Shown one piece after another: positions 43,554 through 52,565 of a stretch of 64,000 nucleotides of DNA (position 1 is its first letter; every line of letters starts with the position of its first letter). A program made the position numbers and the translations under genes. The notes under the pieces were generated by a model. The model saw only the letters and a list, made by a program, of their open reading frames with translations, did not search any database and had not been told where the DNA came from. The stretch is from Paenibacillus sp. FSL R5-0766 (GTDB taxonomy: Bacteria > Bacillota > Bacilli > Paenibacillales > Paenibacillaceae): positions 5,828,001 to 5,892,000 of the forward strand of contig NZ_CP150227.1 of the NCBI RefSeq assembly GCF_037971845.1, written 5' to 3'.

Positions 43554-44681
43554 TTATAGTGTCCAGTTAATTTTGACGCGCAAATCCGCAGTACCTTCCA
43601 TTTTGGACACATAATAAGATATCGATTTCATGCCAAGCTGGTACAAATCCTGCAAATCTTCAATCAGTCCAGCCTCCGTACCCTTGTACCTAAACGTGAG
43701 CGAGGTTCCGCCTTCCTTCAGCTTACTCTGAACTTTGGTCTTCAGCGCAGCATGGCCTTTAACAGCGTCCTGTTCATCATACAGGGAATAGTCCAGAGCG
43801 TGGTACAGCTTCTGATAGGCAGCCTTTTTGCTATCTCCAGCCTTCACCAGCTTCAGTAAAGCTTCCCGATATGGGGCTGGCGCAGCAGGGTACTTGCTTT
43901 TGCCTGTCCAGATATGGTCACGTGCCATCTCATCATCACTCAGCAAATAATAGCTGTGGCTAACCTTCCCTTTGCGGTCAGGGGTAGGATCATCCCAGGT
44001 CGTGTCCATGTGATACCACTTGCCGTCCAGGTTCACGATATTCCAGGCATGAAGCTGCCCGCCCGCTGTACCTTCCACAATCCGGTTATCGATACCTACT
44101 CGCTCCAGCATCCGATATGCCAACAGTGAATATCCCTGACAGACGGTACTGCCTGTAACAAGCCCGTCATAGGCCGTATATTTCTTCAGAGAGGTATCGT
44201 AGGAAAGGTTAAGCACAATCCAGTCATGGATGACCTTGACCTTCTCATGATCCGTCATGCCGGGTTTAATGATTTCTTTCAACACGTTTGTGACTTTACG
44301 ATTCACATAATCGGTCTGCTCCTTGGTCTCCCGATAGGAGAGAGTCACATGCACCTCAGCCGACACATTGGAGCCTTTATAATTAAATGCATAACTTTTA
44401 ACGGTATATTGGATATAGGGGTCACTCTTCATTGCCTCATCGATGGAGGTTTGTAATTGTTTTTTGAGGCCTTTCACATTGCCTTTGTATGTAAAAACAA
44501 GTTCCTCCGTTCGCTGTGACATTGCGGTAAGCAAGGTCTGGCGCAAATCTGTTGCCGTGGATATATCTGATGTTCCTGATGCAGCATACAGTTGATCCAG
44601 ATCAACCGTACGTGGTAATGCTACAGCAATCAGACAGCCTGCCAGCAGTATGGTGATAATTCGTTTCCCGTTCTTACCCAT
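43554..44681 (-). CDS. Secreted transglutaminase-like domain protein
   Basis: A 375-residue protein with a signal peptide or anchor (residues ~7-23). A papain-like transglutaminase core follows, with C181 (T-V-C-Q-G-Y), H211 (L-H-A-W-N) and D226 (H-M-D-T-T-W), a complete catalytic triad. It is preceded by a V-I-H-D-W-I-V-L-N segment common to these enzymes. Two beta-rich repeats of about 60 residues (E-E-L-V-F-T-Y-K-G and T-S-L-T-F-R-Y-K-G) flank the core. Such proteins act as cysteine proteases or crosslinkers at the cell surface. It lies next to the adhesin gene in the same direction, 143 bases upstream, but is separated by a terminator. Confidence 0.83.
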   Translation of the reverse strand: MGKNGKRIITILLAGCLIAVALPRTVDLDQLYAASGTSDISTATDLRQTLLTAMSQRTEELVFTYKGNVKGLKKQLQTSIDEAMKSDPYIQYTVKSYAFNYKGSNVSAEVHVTLSYRETKEQTDYVNRKVTNVLKEIIKPGMTDHEKVKVIHDWIVLNLSYDTSLKKYTAYDGLVTGSTVCQGYSLLAYRMLERVGIDNRIVEGTAGGQLHAWNIVNLDGKWYHMDTTWDDPTPDRKGKVSHSYYLLSDDEMARDHIWTGKSKYPAAPAPYREALLKLVKAGDSKKAAYQKLYHALDYSLYDEQDAVKGHAALKTKVQSKLKEGGTSLTFRYKGTEAGLIEDLQDLYQLGMKSISYYVSKMEGTADLRVKINWTL

Positions 44682-44882
44682 GAAAGGAACCCACCCTTCT
44701 TTGCAAAGTTCTCACGCCCTATTGTATCACAAAAGGCTCTGTCGTCATTCTTCTAGTTTTGTCAAAGCAAATCAAAAGAGACCTTCTATGGAAGGTCCCT
44801 TTGATCTTCAGTTCAATCAATCACGATAAACCGTTATCTTCATCCTATGATCCGCTTGCGCATGATATGTGTGATTCCTCGT

Positions 44883-47276
44883 CTAATACAGACGATTACC
44901 ACTCATAAACGTATCTGTCTTACCTTGAAGCTTCGCCAGCCGTTCCAATACCTGTGACGCTTCAGCTACCGTCACTTTGCGTGCAGGCATGAATCGTCCT
45001 TCAATGGAAGGAAGCAATCCCAGCTTCAAACTCAGGGAAACCGCTCCCTTACTCGTAATGGCACTGGCATCCGCAATGTTGGGAAGATCCGATGGCAATG
45101 TGTAGAATCCAGCCAGCTTCTCATAGCGTAAAATACGTACAAGCAGCACTGCCAATTCTTCACGTGTCATCTCTTCCTGCGGATTTAAATTCTGTTCAGG
45201 GTCCGCTCCGGCAAGCCAGCGCTGATCGATTAATGCCCGAACTGCCTTATAATACGGGCTGTCAGGTGTCACATCAGCGTATAACTTGTCATCTCCGTCA
45301 CCACTGTAGTACAGATCCATATTTGGATTAATCGCTCTTGCCAGATAGTTAAACCAATCTCCCCGGGTGATCACACGATCCGGGAATACGCGTCCCTGTT
45401 CATCAGCAAGCAATACGCCATGTTGTGTCATATTGCGTAGAGCTGCTTCGGCCACATGACCCAAGATATCCGTAGGTTCGCCCTTGGTTGCAGAGCTTGT
45501 GTCCCCGTATAAAAGCTTCCACTCTCCTGTGTTCGCATCCAGCGCTTCATAGTTGCCATAGATCGAATTCTCATCACGTGTAGGTATATAAGCAAGGTTC
45601 ACCCCCGCCGGGATGACTTGACCACCGTTCATACCATATCCGCCATAACGGGAATATGCGAGGATCAGCTTGAACTCCTCCAGATAGAGTGCCTTGGCCT
45701 CTTCATAACTGATAGCTGGTTCTTTCTCTGCTGGCAGTTGTTCAGGCGTTGCGGCAATACGCGTATAGAATTCGTTAATCGTTCCGTTGTTCAGCACCTG
45801 TACTTGTGCCGTGTCATCCTTAACCGGAATTCCGTTCAGGTAACGCTGGAACATAAAGATACGTGCATCATCTACCTCAATGACGTTAGATAGGCGGAAC
45901 TGCTCCGTTGCATCTGGAACTAGCGCAATCACTGTGTCCATCGCCAGTTTCTCAGCCTGTTTCCGGGTTACCAATTTGCCTGCCTTCTCCTCAGCCGGCT
46001 TCTCCTGTTCCATCTCCGGTCCGATTCGTTGCATCATCGTATAACTGTAGATCTGTCCAGTAACTGCATCTACCTGTGCCGAGATATCCCGCATGAACAT
46101 ATAGGACATATTGGCACTTCGATCGCTCCAGCTCAGACTCCATACCTGATTGTTCGGACTTGCATATAATCCCTTGCTTAACTGGCTGTGCTCCAGCTTG
46201 TAACCCTTGGGAATATCAAAGTTCGTAGTCACCCGATTGGCGGCCTGCTGTACATTTAACCTCGTACCATTGGTCGGGACAAACGGAGTTACATCACCTT
46301 TCAACTTCGTATCCTGCTGCAAAGAATCTTCATCTACAGCTTTACCGGTTAATGTATTAATTCGTTCCAACGTATTGGCTTCAATCGGAACGATACTGAT
46401 AGTCTTTGGTGTGTAGCCAAGATAATACTGCTGACCTTGTTTGGAAGACAGACGATCTTTGGAGATATAGGCCAGCTCCACATCGAACTGTTCTTCAAAC
46501 TGCTGTCTCGCCTTCTCTTCCGAAGCTGCCGGTTTCGATGAAGGATACTTCGCTGAGGTAGTACCTCGTGAGTAACCTGTCACCAAACCACTTTCATCCA
46601 CATTTATGTAGACTGTCTCTGCGTCAGATAATAACCCGTCATGCTTCAACTGGTAACCGTATCGATACTCTGTTCTGCCAAACAATGACTCTTGTTCGAT
46701 GGAAGAATACAGATCTCCAAGCGGAGCATATTCACTGTCCTTAAGACCTGGAATCGCTTGGTACAACAGTGCCACGGCCTTTTCTTCAGCTTGAGCTTTG
46801 GTTAACTTCACACCTGATTCCGAGACATGTTTATCCAGGATATCCGACGGCAAATGTACACTTAACACTTCCCCTGTGCCTGCATGTACGGTTGCATTGA
46901 ATCCTGACGTATGATTGCCTTGCGTAATCTGGAACCCGATCTCCCATGCCTTGTAGTCTGGCGGTGGATAAGAATTAGGTGAATCGAATCGTGCAGATGA
47001 GATCGTTGCTTTCTTTAACAAAGGAAATAGCTTCAGTATATTTTCACTGGCTTGCCTGGATGAGATTTTCGCTCCCTCGGGCACGTCATTGCTCGTTGCG
47101 TCTAGTTGTTCATTTTCCCCCGTTGTCGCTTCAGTCAACTGTTCTGCTTGCGCGGCTGATGCACTGCCTGCAAAACCTGGTGTTTGCGAAGCAAGTAACA
47201 GTGTTGCCATCGCTGCCGTTGCAGCTTTCGCTGTGAACATTTTGAAACGTACATTAAACTTCCAATTCAAACTCAA
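44883..47276 (-). CDS. YcdB/YcdC-repeat protein with SLH domains
   Basis: A 797-residue exported protein. A signal peptide with A-S-A-A processing lies near residue 42. The body (~70-580) contains repeated PepSY-like YcdB/YcdC domains, seen as W-E-I-G-F-Q, A-x-V-D-A-V-T-G-x-I-Y and L-D-A-N-T-G-E-W. S-layer homology motifs occupy the C-terminus (~610-797, T-R-G-D-W-F-N-Y-L-A-R-A-I and T-R-E-E-L-A-V-L-L-V-R-I), which bind secondary cell-wall polymer. The longest frame starts at 47306 without a ribosome binding site. GGGAGAGG precedes a TTG at 47276, which I take as start. Confidence 0.82.
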   Translation of the reverse strand: MSLNWKFNVRFKMFTAKAATAAMATLLLASQTPGFAGSASAAQAEQLTEATTGENEQLDATSNDVPEGAKISSRQASENILKLFPLLKKATISSARFDSPNSYPPPDYKAWEIGFQITQGNHTSGFNATVHAGTGEVLSVHLPSDILDKHVSESGVKLTKAQAEEKAVALLYQAIPGLKDSEYAPLGDLYSSIEQESLFGRTEYRYGYQLKHDGLLSDAETVYINVDESGLVTGYSRGTTSAKYPSSKPAASEEKARQQFEEQFDVELAYISKDRLSSKQGQQYYLGYTPKTISIVPIEANTLERINTLTGKAVDEDSLQQDTKLKGDVTPFVPTNGTRLNVQQAANRVTTNFDIPKGYKLEHSQLSKGLYASPNNQVWSLSWSDRSANMSYMFMRDISAQVDAVTGQIYSYTMMQRIGPEMEQEKPAEEKAGKLVTRKQAEKLAMDTVIALVPDATEQFRLSNVIEVDDARIFMFQRYLNGIPVKDDTAQVQVLNNGTINEFYTRIAATPEQLPAEKEPAISYEEAKALYLEEFKLILAYSRYGGYGMNGGQVIPAGVNLAYIPTRDENSIYGNYEALDANTGEWKLLYGDTSSATKGEPTDILGHVAEAALRNMTQHGVLLADEQGRVFPDRVITRGDWFNYLARAINPNMDLYYSGDGDDKLYADVTPDSPYYKAVRALIDQRWLAGADPEQNLNPQEEMTREELAVLLVRILRYEKLAGFYTLPSDLPNIADASAITSKGAVSLSLKLGLLPSIEGRFMPARKVTVAEASQVLERLAKLQGKTDTFMSGNRLY

Positions 47277-47430
47277 ATCTGGACCTCTCCCTTCAATTTC
47301 ATACAAAGATGCATAGCAAATAACCTCGCATGAATATTGCCAGTCTATTCTATGATACCATAAGCTTCCTTTTTAAACGTCGTTTTCGGGGCAATTTTAC
47401 AAATGTGAATTTCTGCATATTGCTAATAAC

Positions 47431-47460
47431 AGCAAAAAAACACCAACTACGTTGGCGTTT
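47431..47460 (-). terminator. Terminator after the hydrolase gene
   Basis: On the minus strand CGCCAAC and GTTGGTG pair with a three-base loop, followed by seven T residues. Confidence 0.85.
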
Positions 47461-47502
47461 TATCTGTTAGCCTGCACTCTTATGTAGGCTGATTCTATCT
47501 TT

Positions 47503-48429
47503 TTAACTACTCGCTATAGACGAATCGTTCGACTTCTTCTGACCTTGGACATGAGTTTTCAAAAAGGGAATAACGGTATCCCAGAAGGCGGGATCTTCCT
47601 CGGAACAACTGTGTCCTCCGCTGTTGACCCATAGCTGTTCTACAGGTGGATCGGCTTTGGACATAAAATATTCAAGCTCACTCGGGGGAATGAAATTATC
47701 TCCCTTGGAGTGCACCATAAGCATCGGCAGTTGCATCCCCCTGCGCCGTTCATTCAGCATGATCACCGGATCACGCTGACGATAAGATTTCAGAGATTCA
47801 CCCAGTCGCCAGAACCAGATTCTCGGAATTAACTGGGCCAGTGGAAACAAGGGCAGCCGTCGGCGTCTCAGCTCTGAACTGACGATTACCTCAAATTGCG
47901 ATGGCATCGAGTCCGTAATCACTGCTGATACAGGAATTCCCTCCGTCACTGCAAGAATCGTACCTAGTCCACCCAAAGAATGTCCAAGCACTCCGATGGC
48001 ATCCGCATCAATCTCTGGTCGTGCAGTCGTATACTGCAACGCCGCGAGCAGATCATCTCGGAACAAGTAGGCAGATGCAGCACGAACCGGATCACTGGCT
48101 CCGTGGCTGCGGACATCATACATAAACAGGGCATATCCTGCTTCCCAGATCGGCCGTGCATAACGAAGAACACGGGAGCGATTGGAGCCCCAGCCATGTG
48201 CAATAATAACGAGCGGCCATGGTTTCGGAATGTCGGCTCTGGCAGGGATGAACCAGCCATGCACCCGACCTCCCCCACTGTCAAAGGTCACATCCTCAAA
48301 TGGCATTGGGGGTGTGAGTGTGATTGGAATCTTCTTGGGTGTCTGGCTCTTTACCGCTGCCTTCCATAATCCACCTGCCGTTACTGCGGCCACGGCGAGC
48401 ATGCCGCCTATCATTGTTTTAGCTTTCAC
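47503..48429 (-). CDS. Alpha/beta hydrolase with N-terminal membrane anchor
   Basis: A 308-residue hydrolase of the prolyl-oligopeptidase/YqkD-like group. It has a hydrophobic N-terminal segment (residues ~6-22), H-G-W-G-S near 74 and nucleophile elbow G-H-S-L-G-G near 148. D-N-F (in H-S-K-G-D-N-F) gives the acid and G-G-H-S gives the His. The anchor suggests membrane association or export. The frame is open from 48504, but GAGGAGA at eight bases before a GTG at 48429 decides the start. Substrate unknown. Transcribed alone. Confidence 0.82.
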   Translation of the reverse strand: MKAKTMIGGMLAVAAVTAGGLWKAAVKSQTPKKIPITLTPPMPFEDVTFDSGGGRVHGWFIPARADIPKPWPLVIIAHGWGSNRSRVLRYARPIWEAGYALFMYDVRSHGASDPVRAASAYLFRDDLLAALQYTTARPEIDADAIGVLGHSLGGLGTILAVTEGIPVSAVITDSMPSQFEVIVSSELRRRRLPLFPLAQLIPRIWFWRLGESLKSYRQRDPVIMLNERRRGMQLPMLMVHSKGDNFIPPSELEYFMSKADPPVEQLWVNSGGHSCSEEDPAFWDTVIPFLKTHVQGQKKSNDSSIASS

Positions 48430-48598
48430 AGGGCATCTCTCCTCTCCGAATTCTGGCATACATCCATCATAAAACAATAGAATGAACGGCACGTTAAGCG
48501 ACATGGGTTTTTATGATAAAGATTAATCCAACAACTAATCTAAAGGCACCTTCATATATATACCCAAATATACATATCCCTCATCTGACGCTGGAATC

Positions 48599-49225
48599 CT
48601 AGACTTCAGCTGCTTCCACAAATCTCCGTGCACATGCTGCAATCTGCTCATGATCTCCTGAGGCAAGGGCTTCTCGTGGCAAAAGTGCACTTCCCAGACC
48701 CACTGCAGCAGCGCCTGCTGCGTAATAGTCAGCAATATTCTCCAGTGTGGCACCACCTGTTGCCAGCAGTGGAATATGATTCAGTGGAGCTTTGATCTCA
48801 CGCAGATACGGTATGCCCAGACTTGCCATCGGAAACAGCTTTATAACTCGTGCTCCCGCTTCATGAGCAGCGACAATCTCCGTAGGTGTCATGGCTCCAG
48901 GCCAGATCTCGACACCATGTTCTACAGCATATTCAATGACAGACAGATCGACATTGGGAGACACCAGAAATTGTGCGCCTGCAGCAACTGCTTCCTTCGC
49001 CATCTGCACATTCAGTACCGTACCCGCTCCAACAAAAGCCTTTCCTTCATGTCGCTCACGCCAGTCTGCAATAATATCATGTGCTCCAGGTGTGTTCAGT
49101 GTGACTTCCATCAGTCGGATTCCACCACTTGTCATACCTTGTCCAGCAGTTACTGCCGCTTCACGGCTTATACCGCGCACAATCGCGACCAGCCTTGACT
49201 CCAATAGTACTTCCGTCAAATTCAT
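48599..49225 (-). CDS. eda: KDPG/KHG aldolase
   Basis: A 208-residue TIM-barrel aldolase that splits 2-keto-3-deoxy-6-phosphogluconate (and 4-hydroxy-2-oxoglutarate) to pyruvate and glyceraldehyde 3-phosphate (or glyoxylate). Key residues are the Glu in M-E-V-T-L-N-T-P, the phosphate-binding G-A-G-T-V-L region and the Schiff-base Lys in V-I-K-L-F-P. Length is normal. A GGGGAA site supports the ATG at 49225 rather than 49249. No edd or KDG kinase gene is next to it, so it may serve a sugar-acid pathway encoded elsewhere. Confidence 0.88.
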   Translation of the reverse strand: MNLTEVLLESRLVAIVRGISREAAVTAGQGMTSGGIRLMEVTLNTPGAHDIIADWRERHEGKAFVGAGTVLNVQMAKEAVAAGAQFLVSPNVDLSVIEYAVEHGVEIWPGAMTPTEIVAAHEAGARVIKLFPMASLGIPYLREIKAPLNHIPLLATGGATLENIADYYAAGAAAVGLGSALLPREALASGDHEQIAACARRFVEAAEV

Positions 49226-49398
49226 ATCCAGTTCCCCTTGCTTCATCAATTCGGTAGCCGAAGACAGATAAACATGTTTACCGCTTTTCCGTTATTCATT
49301 ATTGTAAAGCATATCCTCTCCTGGATGAAATACATTAATCCATTTTTCAATGTGAATCCGTCTGTCACCAACTCTATGATGTACTTTTATCACAACGC

Positions 49399-49454
49399 AA
49401 AAAACCTCTCCATGGAACATGGGCTGATTCACCCATTCAATTCCACGAAAGAGG
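49399..49454 (-). terminator. Terminator of the glycosyltransferase genes
   Basis: On the minus strand CCTCTTTC and GAGAGG close a longer imperfect stem (TGGAA/TTCCA and GGGT/GCCC inside), followed by six T residues. It begins 21 bases past the stop at 49475. Confidence 0.75.
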
Positions 49455-49474
49455 CCGCATTTCGACTGAAAATA

Positions 49475-51616
49475 CTAAGCGTTTTCCAATACGTTATCCT
49501 TCTCCAAATCTTTAAAGTAACGATCGTTATATAACATGCTCGGATGTGTTGGATGATAGGCAAGTGCGATATCATTATGTTCCCGGGCCTTGGCACGGTT
49601 CCCCATCCGGTCATAACACACACATAGTTGCAGATGCGGCATCCAGGTCCAGGCTGCTTCATTCAGCACTACCATAGGATCATCAGGACGTACAGCACAA
49701 GTCGCCTGTTCATACCAGAACAAGGCCTTGCGATAATCTTCACGGTCGGCAAAATAACCACCCAATCGACAGCAAATCTCGGCTCTTGGCAAATCATAGG
49801 CAAATGATCGGAACAACGCCGTGACTTCCTGCTCCGGACGTTCAAGTGCAGCTTCACAATCCGCAATTTTCTGGCAAGCAGCAATCTGATCTTCCACCCA
49901 GCCCAGTCCGGTGTCCAGAAACTTCTCATAGTACTTCACCGCATCCTCATGCTGTCCATGGTCCTTCAGCTCATTACCGAAATAGTACAAGTCACGCGGC
50001 CCGAATTCCTCTCCGGCCTGTTCCCTTTTGCGATAGATCCGAAGATTCCGATCGGTATACTCCTTATCTTTCTTGTGGGTAACCGCTATATCACTATGCA
50101 GCAGATTGCCCGCTACAGCCAGATATTCATGCACCGCCCCAATCCAGCGAAATTGCCGATCCCGACGCACCAGACGATTCCTGCGCAGGCTGTAGGCTAC
50201 CTTGCCATCTGCTGTGAATGACAGGTTGTAATCCATCGTGACACTATCAACATCCGGGTCCAGCGAACGTTTCAAGGCGATCAGTTTCGCCCGATCTTCC
50301 GGTTCGAACACATCGTCAGCATCCAGCCACAGAATATATTCACTCTTTGCCTGATCGAAGGCATAGTTGCGTGCTGCTGCAAAGTCATCCACCCATTCAA
50401 AATCAACGATACGATCCGTATATCTGGAAGCGATCTGACGGGTACGATCCGTCGAACCGGTATCCACGATTACAATCTCATCGGCAATGCCGTTGACCGA
50501 GTCCAGACATCTGGCGAGGGAAGCTTCTTCATTTTTCACAATCATACACAAGGTAATACTGATCGTCTCCTCCCCTCGTCTGGCCCTGCGATTAAATGCA
50601 GATACCCCCGGCAGTTCGGACAAACGATAGATGTGGTACGCCGGAAGATGAGTATCGACGAATAAACGAAAACCCATTGCCTGAGCACGGATGCAGAAAT
50701 GACGATCTTCGCCCCAGAAGGATACATTGGGAATCTGGTCATATGAAACTCCAGCTGCCAGAACATTTTTGCGAATAAGGGTACATGCCCCCAGCCCTCC
50801 AACTTCATAACAACCCGGGATCCGTAGTTGAGTTAGAAAAGCAGTCGTTTGCGTGCCCTCGTCCTCCGTCTCGGTTCCGTCTAATGTTTTGCCACCGCGG
50901 CGAAACAAAGCATACTCATCTTGCAGCCATACCTGCGGCATTTCCCTGGCATCCGGCTGCCAGCGGGTCCAAAAGATATTGGATACAATGTCTTTGCCAC
51001 TCGATACAAGTTGCTCCAGCGTCCGCGGATGCAGCACCAAGTCAGAATCAATCAGGAAAACCGCATCGTAGTGATTGTCGCGTGCATATTGCAATATGCG
51101 ATTTTTCAAACCGGCTACACGCCAAATCTGCTCATCCTGCCAATAGTGTCCTCCCTCATCCTTGCTGTACACCCCTTTGTTGTCAGGACTACCGCTACCA
51201 TGTTCATCTGCTTGAATAACCGTCCCCTCATGCTGAAGCACAAATTCACGTAATATATTCGATGCGGCTTCTTCCACGTTATCGTCAACAAACAGATAGT
51301 CCGTCTTCACTGTGGTTCGTTCCAGTGCATGCAAAGAATCCAGAAATTCACGGAGCACCGGAGTGGTCTGACGAACCGGGCTGGCGATCAGTATTCTTTC
51401 CTGGCTAAGCTCTTCATGCTTTTCCGATTGATGGGTTTCCTGCGATTGATCAGAACGTCTGGGCGGTTGATCATTACTCCGGCTCTCTTTCTGATTCTCA
51501 TTTGCGCTCTCATGTTGCTTCTCATTCTGATTCTCTTTCTCATGTGAATTCGGCTCTATTTGAGGTTGGGATTCTTCTTGCGATTTGCGTAAAGGGTCTT
51601 TCTTCAATGTACTCAC
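49475..51616 (-). CDS. Two-domain glycosyltransferase with TPR tail
   Basis: A 713-residue protein. A highly charged, Gln/Glu/Asn/Ser-rich N-terminal stretch (~10-75) precedes a first GT-A-like domain (~78-345, I-L-I-A-S-P-V-R-Q, with D-S-D-L-V-L). A second family 2 glycosyltransferase domain (~350-570) has C-M-I-V-K-N-E-E, D-T-G-S-T-D and W-L-D-A-D-D. A TPR-like C-terminus (~580-713) follows. It probably glycosylates a surface polymer or protein. The start is a GTG at 51616 with GGAGAGG six bases before, 11 bases after the preceding gene's stop. The frame to 51691 would overlap that gene. Confidence 0.83.
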   Translation of the reverse strand: MSTLKKDPLRKSQEESQPQIEPNSHEKENQNEKQHESANENQKESRSNDQPPRRSDQSQETHQSEKHEELSQERILIASPVRQTTPVLREFLDSLHALERTTVKTDYLFVDDNVEEAASNILREFVLQHEGTVIQADEHGSGSPDNKGVYSKDEGGHYWQDEQIWRVAGLKNRILQYARDNHYDAVFLIDSDLVLHPRTLEQLVSSGKDIVSNIFWTRWQPDAREMPQVWLQDEYALFRRGGKTLDGTETEDEGTQTTAFLTQLRIPGCYEVGGLGACTLIRKNVLAAGVSYDQIPNVSFWGEDRHFCIRAQAMGFRLFVDTHLPAYHIYRLSELPGVSAFNRRARRGEETISITLCMIVKNEEASLARCLDSVNGIADEIVIVDTGSTDRTRQIASRYTDRIVDFEWVDDFAAARNYAFDQAKSEYILWLDADDVFEPEDRAKLIALKRSLDPDVDSVTMDYNLSFTADGKVAYSLRRNRLVRRDRQFRWIGAVHEYLAVAGNLLHSDIAVTHKKDKEYTDRNLRIYRKREQAGEEFGPRDLYYFGNELKDHGQHEDAVKYYEKFLDTGLGWVEDQIAACQKIADCEAALERPEQEVTALFRSFAYDLPRAEICCRLGGYFADREDYRKALFWYEQATCAVRPDDPMVVLNEAAWTWMPHLQLCVCYDRMGNRAKAREHNDIALAYHPTHPSMLYNDRYFKDLEKDNVLENA

Positions 51617-51627
51617 GCCCCCTCTCC

Positions 51628-52344
51628 TTATTCGAACCATGCCAACAGTCGTGGCTCTTGATCCAATATCGATTCGTACTGTTCCTTCCAACCGTATCTC
51701 GCTTCAGGGTCCAGTGCTTGATAGCGTTCATATTTGCGGATGCGGTCTTCTTCCCGCGCCCAACCATAGTGCTTCACCCGGGGAGCATGACATCCATAGG
51801 ACCAATGCTGGATCGTTAACGGAAAACGACCGCAATGCTGGGGGGTCTCCTTCCATTCATAGCTCATCCCCGGGTGATAACGAATCAGAAATGGCCGATA
51901 ATAGGCATGCGCCTGCCAGAACTCATCTTCCCGGTAATGCGTCTCACTCCACATATCAAACAATCTGAAATAGATCGCATCTTCATTGCCACTGAGCAGC
52001 AGATCCCGTACCAAACCAAAGTCACTGGTTAGAATCTCATCCGCATCCAGATTCAAAATCCACTCCGGATTGGTCGCCACCGTCTCTTCCCATTGTTGTT
52101 TTCTCAAGCTTACCTCGTCTGCAAAACGTGAAGCAGCGTTCTCCACTAATACGAGTGGAATACCGTCCAGAAGTTCCCTGCACAGCGCGACCGTCCCATC
52201 TGTGCTTCCGTCATCAATGATTACTGCGCGATCAATCCAGGGACGATGTCTCTCCAATGCCTGCCTGAGATAGCGATTCTCCTCATTACGAACGATCATC
52301 GACAAGGTAATATGTGGTCTTCCATGTTCCTCATGTTCATCCAA
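51628..52344 (-). CDS. Family 2 glycosyltransferase
   Basis: A 238-residue GT2 enzyme with S-M-I-V-R-N-E-E-N near residue 15, the D-D-G-S-T-D nucleotide-binding loop and L-N-L-D-A-D-E, the metal-binding D-x-D. The C-terminal part (H-Y-R-E-D-E-F-W-Q-A-H-A-Y) fits the waaE/KdtX-like group. GGGGTGAAG precedes the ATG. It is followed directly by the two-domain glycosyltransferase in what is almost certainly one transcript, so they probably act on the same glycan. Confidence 0.86.
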   Translation of the reverse strand: MDEHEEHGRPHITLSMIVRNEENRYLRQALERHRPWIDRAVIIDDGSTDGTVALCRELLDGIPLVLVENAASRFADEVSLRKQQWEETVATNPEWILNLDADEILTSDFGLVRDLLLSGNEDAIYFRLFDMWSETHYREDEFWQAHAYYRPFLIRYHPGMSYEWKETPQHCGRFPLTIQHWSYGCHAPRVKHYGWAREEDRIRKYERYQALDPEARYGWKEQYESILDQEPRLLAWFE

Positions 52345-52497
52345 AACTTCACCCCCATGCTCAAGCTTTAACCTATTAAAATGTCGGACACACGATGTCT
52401 GGACGAATCACAATCCTCTATTTCCAATCTATGCAGAGCCGGAATGCGGATATGCAGGCCAAAGAAACCTTTCATGGGGTTAATCTTGATGAACGAC

Positions 52498-52528
52498 AAA
52501 AAAGCACCCGCTTTCGCGGATGCTTTTT
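52498..52528. terminator. Bidirectional terminator after xylB
   Basis: AAAAAGCACCCGC and GCGGATGCTTTTT pair, with one mismatch and a TTTC loop. It lies 38 bases beyond the xylB stop. Confidence 0.85.
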
Positions 52529-52565
52529 AAGGTAATCACAAGATTAATGTAGTGAAATAAATGAA

